A program made the translations under genes and the position numbers. This document shows, piece by piece, positions 33,653 through 37,043 of a DNA stretch of 37,043 bases. Each line of letters begins with the position of its first letter. The first letter of the stretch is position 1. The notes beneath the pieces are model-generated. The model searched no databases. It saw nothing but the letters and a program-made list of their open reading frames with translations, and was not told where the DNA came from. This DNA comes from JAXHUM01 sp034189325 (lineage in GTDB: Bacteria; Desulfobacterota; DSM-4660; Desulfatiglandales; Desulfatiglandaceae): NCBI GenBank assembly GCA_034189325.1, contig JAXHUM010000025.1, positions 1 to 37,043 on the forward strand, read 5' to 3'.

Positions 33653-33787
33653 TCCATCCGTAAAGGGTCTTTTTGCCCAATCTCGGTGTTATGCTCAAAA
33701 AATAATCCTCGGAATATTACACATATGCCTGCGGTTATTTTTTTCGCATGCCTTGATCTTGAACAAAAATCCTCATTTATGGATGGA
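33653..33787. repeat. Imperfect intergenic repeat, copy B (upstream of livH)
   Basis: A ~135-base stretch bounded by TCCATCCGTAAA and TTTATGGATGGA, which are inverted at 11 of 12 positions. The inner part (TTATGCTCAAAAAATAATCC ... GCGGTTATTTTTTTCGC) corresponds to copy A at 31094-31225. An inner hairpin CAAAAAATAA/TTATTTTTTT is possible. No coding capacity. Confidence 0.5.
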
Positions 33788-33933
33788 CACTAACTCGTAA
33801 CTTAAGTCAGGTCTTCTAAATTGTTCCTTCCCTTCAAGCCCCATGGCCTATTCCCGGAAAAACTCATAAATCATCTTCTCATGTCCTCCAGCCTATAGCA
33901 TCAGATATAGCAACGCGGATGAACACCCTTGCC

Positions 33934-34030
33934 GAACCCTGGATTCCACCCGGGATAAAACAAAGAAGGGCTTGGTGCCGCAACGGATCCGACTTACCTA
34001 TACAACTTGATTCTCAGCATCCAACCTCAA
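33934..34030 (-). pseudogene. Relic: C-terminus of a second Liv-type substrate-binding protein
   Basis: The minus strand encodes fragments LDAEN, then after a one-base frameshift KLYR-stop-VGSVAAPSPSLFYPGWNP. The intact binding protein (34997-36358) ends with LDAKNKIYHQVGPIVAPGPSPFYPRWNP. The relic therefore carries a one-base insertion and a stop in place of the Gln codon. Beyond WNP it continues GFGKGVHPR to its own stop, unlike the intact gene, so it came from a divergent paralogue. Nothing upstream of LDAEN is recognisable. Confidence 0.75.
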
Positions 34031-34195
34031 GGGCCGGGGATTATAAAGGCCGTTAAAGGGGGTTCAGCTGGGAGTTACATCGATGTACAAATGGGATTCC
34101 GGGGGTCACGTAGTCTTCTATACCTCGACATCCTGGCGCAAAAATGCGGTATCAATTATATAGACTATAGAAAAACTCGGTTTTGGAAATTGTCG

Positions 34196-34228
34196 AAAAA
34201 GGTAAAACCGGACAATTAGGTTTTACCT
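34196..34228 (-). terminator. Intrinsic terminator (minus strand)
   Basis: Perfect 10-bp arms AGGTAAAACC (34200-34209) and GGTTTTACCT (34219-34228) with a nine-base loop. Read on the minus strand, the hairpin is followed immediately by TTTTT (complement of 34196-34200). It lies downstream of the binding-protein gene and would stop most of its transcripts before livH. Confidence 0.75.
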
Positions 34229-34996
34229 AGCATGGATTGGAGGTTTTTTCGTTGCCGCTCAACTATGAATGGTATGTGTTCCCTGTCTCTCAGACGCCTC
34301 TACCATCCCAGTATCGTCGTCTCCTGCCGTATCAAAACGCTTGTCTACAAATTACGATTAAGAGAAAACTCTTCGAAAATCAGACCCATTCCTACAGCCG
34401 TTTCTGCTGCACTTCTTTGTGATAAACAGGGTCGTGAAAGCCCTCATTTATGAGTGAATTCTAATTAGTAAACAGCGGCGCTTACAGTTAAGCGTTCCAC
34501 CTCAGATGTTTTTGGAAAGAAGGTTTTCGGTAAATTCTAATGTGTTCAGCAATCAGTCCCGCGCAAAGTGAGAACTCTGTTTCATCTGAAAACTCACCGA
34601 AAAATTGCGATGAGTAAGGCAATCGATAATTGAAAGGATATTGAAAAAAACCATCAATGAATAGATGATTGAGGTCTGAGGAATTATCAAACCTTGAACC
34701 ATCTGTCAAGAGTTTTGTTCATTAATTTTCTTGATTCTTAAAGGAGTCCACAGGAATCTATCAGAGAGGAGGGACTTCTCGAAATATCCTCGAATCACCC
34801 AGAAGAAATATTCATCCCCCCATCCATAAGCCGACCGTCCCAGGAAGGTTTTAAGGCCGCAGAGGGGCTCCTCATCTCGATTATTCCCATTGGCCGGGAT
34901 ATCCTTTTGAAATTCCGCCTGTTTGTCATCAATCAAAGGTAAAACCGGCCTTCCAAAGGGACTTGGAAAGTCGTGACCTCAAAAACCTTTCAGAGG
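34229..34996. other. Intergenic stretch with no supported gene
   Basis: Part of the 1.36 kb gap between livH and the binding-protein gene. Two adjacent minus-strand frames of 73 and 76 codons (34488-34936) have no family signature, weak start contexts and a composition like the non-coding surroundings. They could be remains of the paralogous gene whose tail survives at 33934, but no similarity was found. Confidence 0.45.
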
Positions 34997-36358
34997 CTAG
35001 GGCCATTGGTAATAATTGCTCATGACTTCTTTATTCTCCCTCGGATTCCATCTGGGATAAAACGGAGAGGGACCTGGAGCCACTATAGGTCCTACCTGAT
35101 GATAGATCTTGTTCTTGGCATCCAGACGATAAAGAGCTGAATAGGGTTGTGTGATGGGGAATTTGGGATCAATGGAGAACCTGAGGCAGAGTCCTGTGTC
35201 CACGTCGGTCAGGTTGAACATGGTGTTTCTCAACCTACTCCTTGAGAAGCCCTCATATCCATATTCTTCAAGACACCTCTTGACGGCCTCAATTCCCACC
35301 ATCAGGACATGTTGAACTTGGATAGCATGGTCGACTCTGTACTCCCAGTACCCGGGATCGTCTTGAAGATATCTCCCGGCACAGATCCCTGCTTCGGGGC
35401 TCCTGTCATCTGTATAATACATGGAGGATATCCATGGATTATACACTCCATCAAAAAGTTCAGGAATAGCCAAGAGTTCACGTAACAAGTTATAACTACT
35501 AATAAAGCCAATTTTGTCCCTTATGCCTAACCTGACGGCGCATTCAAGAATGACTTTTACACCGGGCGTCGCGTGATCCATGACTAATACGTGAGGGCCT
35601 TCTCTAAAGATCCTGTTGAGTTGTACTGTCACATCGGTCGAGGCCATCGGCACGAGCTCAACTCCGACAAGGTCTATGCTCGACTTGGCGTATAGTTTCT
35701 TCACGACGCCTTTTTTGTATAAACGACGGGAAGGGTTATCAAAGGCGATAATCGCCGCTTTCATTGCTTTTCCGGAATGCCCTCGATGTTTTTCCCATAC
35801 TCCTTTTTTATAAGCCATGAGATTCTGATGCGTGAGGGTGACAATGCTGACGGCATTGGCCATGAGGTATTCCTTGTCAATATTCTCCATATAACTCATA
35901 GGACTGGGATGGACACTAAACACATGCAGCATCGGGACTTTATCTCTGATAGCGAGTGTGCTTGTAGATCCGGCGGGACTGCTGCCGTGAACAATGATTA
36001 AGTGGGCCTTCCAGTCTCTGAGCCTGCCATAAGTTGTGACGGCCTTTTGAGGACTGTAGGCGCAGTCTTCATACTTATGTTCGATGACAAAACGACGTTT
36101 ACTACCATCCGGTTCCCTGTACGGAATTCCCCCTAGAGTGTTGAGGTACTTAAAATAGGATATCTGTATCTTACCTCCTGCACCATGCCAGGCCACGGCC
36201 GGTCCGCTTAAGGTCAACAAACCACCTATTTTTATCCGGACCACGTCGGGAGCCTTTGATTGTGCTTGAACATGTCCAGACACAAAGAGAGTGATTACCA
36301 AATAAGTAACAGATCCAATCATACAAGCGATCTTCCAAGTTCTCATCCCCTTGTCCAT
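34997..36358 (-). CDS. Liv-type ABC transporter substrate-binding protein
   Basis: A 453-residue periplasmic binding protein. The signal peptide is clear: basic MDKGMRTWK, then a hydrophobic core CMIGSVTYLVITLFVSG and a likely cleavage after VQA-QS. The mature start VRIKIGGLLTLSGPAVAWH and the two-lobe pattern are those of the Leu/Ile/Val-binding (type I periplasmic) family, with HGSSPAGSTSTLAIRDKVPML near the hinge. It is longer than canonical LivK (~370), as is common for binding proteins that deliver aromatic or other organic acids. ATG 36358 has GGAGG ahead; the longer frame begins inside the leader with no site. An intrinsic terminator at 34196-34228 separates it from livH. Confidence 0.88.
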   Translation of the reverse strand: MDKGMRTWKIACMIGSVTYLVITLFVSGHVQAQSKAPDVVRIKIGGLLTLSGPAVAWHGAGGKIQISYFKYLNTLGGIPYREPDGSKRRFVIEHKYEDCAYSPQKAVTTYGRLRDWKAHLIIVHGSSPAGSTSTLAIRDKVPMLHVFSVHPSPMSYMENIDKEYLMANAVSIVTLTHQNLMAYKKGVWEKHRGHSGKAMKAAIIAFDNPSRRLYKKGVVKKLYAKSSIDLVGVELVPMASTDVTVQLNRIFREGPHVLVMDHATPGVKVILECAVRLGIRDKIGFISSYNLLRELLAIPELFDGVYNPWISSMYYTDDRSPEAGICAGRYLQDDPGYWEYRVDHAIQVQHVLMVGIEAVKRCLEEYGYEGFSRSRLRNTMFNLTDVDTGLCLRFSIDPKFPITQPYSALYRLDAKNKIYHQVGPIVAPGPSPFYPRWNPRENKEVMSNYYQWP

Positions 36359-36947
36359 GACATACCTCCTGTGCTTGAAGAGTTTGAAGGAGCAAACCTC
36401 TGTTAGAAATACATGATCCCTGTTCACACCGCTTTACACGTTTCATTTTTCTATCGAAATCTGGTGGGTTATGAAAAAAAGTCGGTTTTATGAAGGTGCA
36501 GAAAAAGATGCAAATGTTTTAGGGGTATTCTTTATAAGGATTTGGAGGTTGACCAGTCTCACACAATTCTAAGGAATACGATAGATGGCTGATGGACACG
36601 TCCGAAGAATAGCGTCACTCCTGTAATCGAAAATTTCGAGATGATCATGATTTAAAGAGGCATTTCCATTTAAACACTCTTTAATCAGTGAGGATCGTAA
36701 GAGAAGAAGAGGAGGAGGTATATAAAGGAATAGAGGAGCGTGATAACAGTTAATCGAACGAACCTAGGAATAACGTGGATCTGATTTTTCGGTAACAAAG
36801 GTTTGGCGACCTGTCAAGTTTTTTTCTGTTGCATTCTCAAGAAGTCGCGGCTGAAGTGGTTGTCGGACGCCGGAAGAGCGAGGGGTCTTCAGAAAAAGGC
36901 CCGTATGAAAGACTATTTGTCTCCTACAAACGGAAAAGGAGAACGAT
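36359..36947. other. Divergent intergenic region, promoter zone for binding protein and crotonase
   Basis: A 590-base region between divergently oriented genes, hence expected to hold two promoters. It contains a near-perfect palindrome TCGAAAATTTCGA around 36627-36640 that may be an operator. A 63-codon + strand frame overlaps the crotonase start and is not accepted. No promoter could be assigned with confidence. Confidence 0.4.
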
Positions 36948-37043
36948 ATGAAAACAGACGTAAGGGATCACATCACCATCAGAGTAATACTTAAAGGCAC
37001 CTATGCTGTGGTCGAACTCAATCGACCTGAGAAATTCAATGCC
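36948..37043 (+). CDS. Enoyl-CoA hydratase/isomerase (crotonase) family, N-terminus only
   Basis: Thirty-two codons from an ATG preceded by AAAAGGAG, cut by the window end. The sequence closes with TYAVVELNRPEKFNA, the highly conserved first motif of the crotonase family (usually ...ITLNRPxxxNA). The family includes enoyl-CoA hydratases and ring-opening hydrolases of anaerobic aromatic degradation. A catabolic role would match the CoA ligase and acyl-CoA dehydrogenase in the window, but the branch cannot be decided from the fragment. Confidence 0.8.
   Translation, partial: MKTDVRDHITIRVILKGTYAVVELNRPEKFNA

Noticed and set aside
34488..34936. Two adjacent minus-strand frames of 73 and 76 codons
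   Set aside because: No recognisable family, weak start context, in a gap containing gene decay; recorded only as gap content.
1..37043. CRISPR array, tRNA, rRNA, integrase or intact insertion sequence
   Set aside because: No regularly spaced repeats, cloverleaf sequences, transposase or integrase motifs were noticed anywhere in the window.

Overview
The window looks like the chromosome of a strictly anaerobic bacterium of the Desulfobacterota (former Deltaproteobacteria), probably a sulfate reducer or syntroph that uses aromatic or other carboxylic or hydrocarbon substrates. The grounds are a glycyl radical enzyme (GRE) with its [4Fe-4S] activase, a 2-hydroxyacyl-CoA dehydratase/benzoyl-CoA-reductase-type protein pair, a DUF3795/DUF3786-like cysteine protein, and a Liv-type transporter operon carrying its own acyl-CoA synthetase. 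This is inferred from gene content and protein style; no 16S rRNA gene or other taxonomic marker is present.

Layout. Positions 1-4.5 kb (+ strand): the tail of a cut gene, a Na+/Ca2+-exchanger-like membrane protein, then three compact genes linked to peptidoglycan (an M15-type carboxypeptidase with a peptidoglycan-binding domain, and two proteins of unknown function). Positions 4.7-11.7 kb are mixed: a metallo-beta-lactamase-fold hydrolase (-), a DUF3795/DUF3786-like protein (+), an acyl-CoA dehydrogenase with a glutaryl-CoA-dehydrogenase-like arginine (+), a GAF / kinase-fold / Usp signalling trio (-), a methyltransferase-like protein (+) and a carboxymuconolactone-decarboxylase-family protein (+).

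Positions 11.8-27.1 kb are the centrepiece, all on the minus strand. In transcription order they encode: DUF6125-like #3, two 2-hydroxyacyl-CoA-dehydratase-family subunits, DUF6125-like #2, a MoxR AAA+ ATPase, a GXGXG beta-helix protein, a von Willebrand A (VWA) protein, a Der/EngA-type double GTPase with a new ~190-residue N-terminal domain, a CooC-type ATPase with the CxC metal motif, the GRE, its activase, the relic of a second GRE, and DUF6125-like #1. One radical enzyme and one iron-sulfur dehydratase-like pair are thus surrounded by four P-loop NTPase genes (five P-loop domains) plus VWA and GXGXG proteins. A MoxR-type ATPase is known beside benzylsuccinate-synthase-type GREs (BssE); I do not recognise the rest of this suite as a described system. 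It is the best candidate for something new here. My working inference is a catabolic module with dedicated machinery for cofactor insertion, assembly or repair.

Positions 27.5-36.4 kb (- strand) hold a branched-chain-amino-acid-type (Liv) ABC transporter in the order substrate-binding protein, LivH, LivM, an 87-aa cysteine protein, LivG, acyl-CoA synthetase, LivF. It would import a small organic acid (or aromatic acid) and convert it to a CoA thioester on entry. A decayed C-terminus of a second substrate-binding protein lies between the binding-protein gene and livH. At the right edge a crotonase-family (enoyl-CoA hydratase) gene begins on the + strand.

Taken together, the transporter plus ligase, the acyl-CoA dehydrogenase, the crotonase and the GRE/dehydratase cluster suggest uptake, CoA activation and anaerobic oxidation of an unusual acid. 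The substrate cannot be read from the sequence. Two gene relics (GRE and binding protein) indicate past tandem duplication followed by collapse. No tRNA, rRNA, CRISPR array, integrase or intact insertion sequence was seen.
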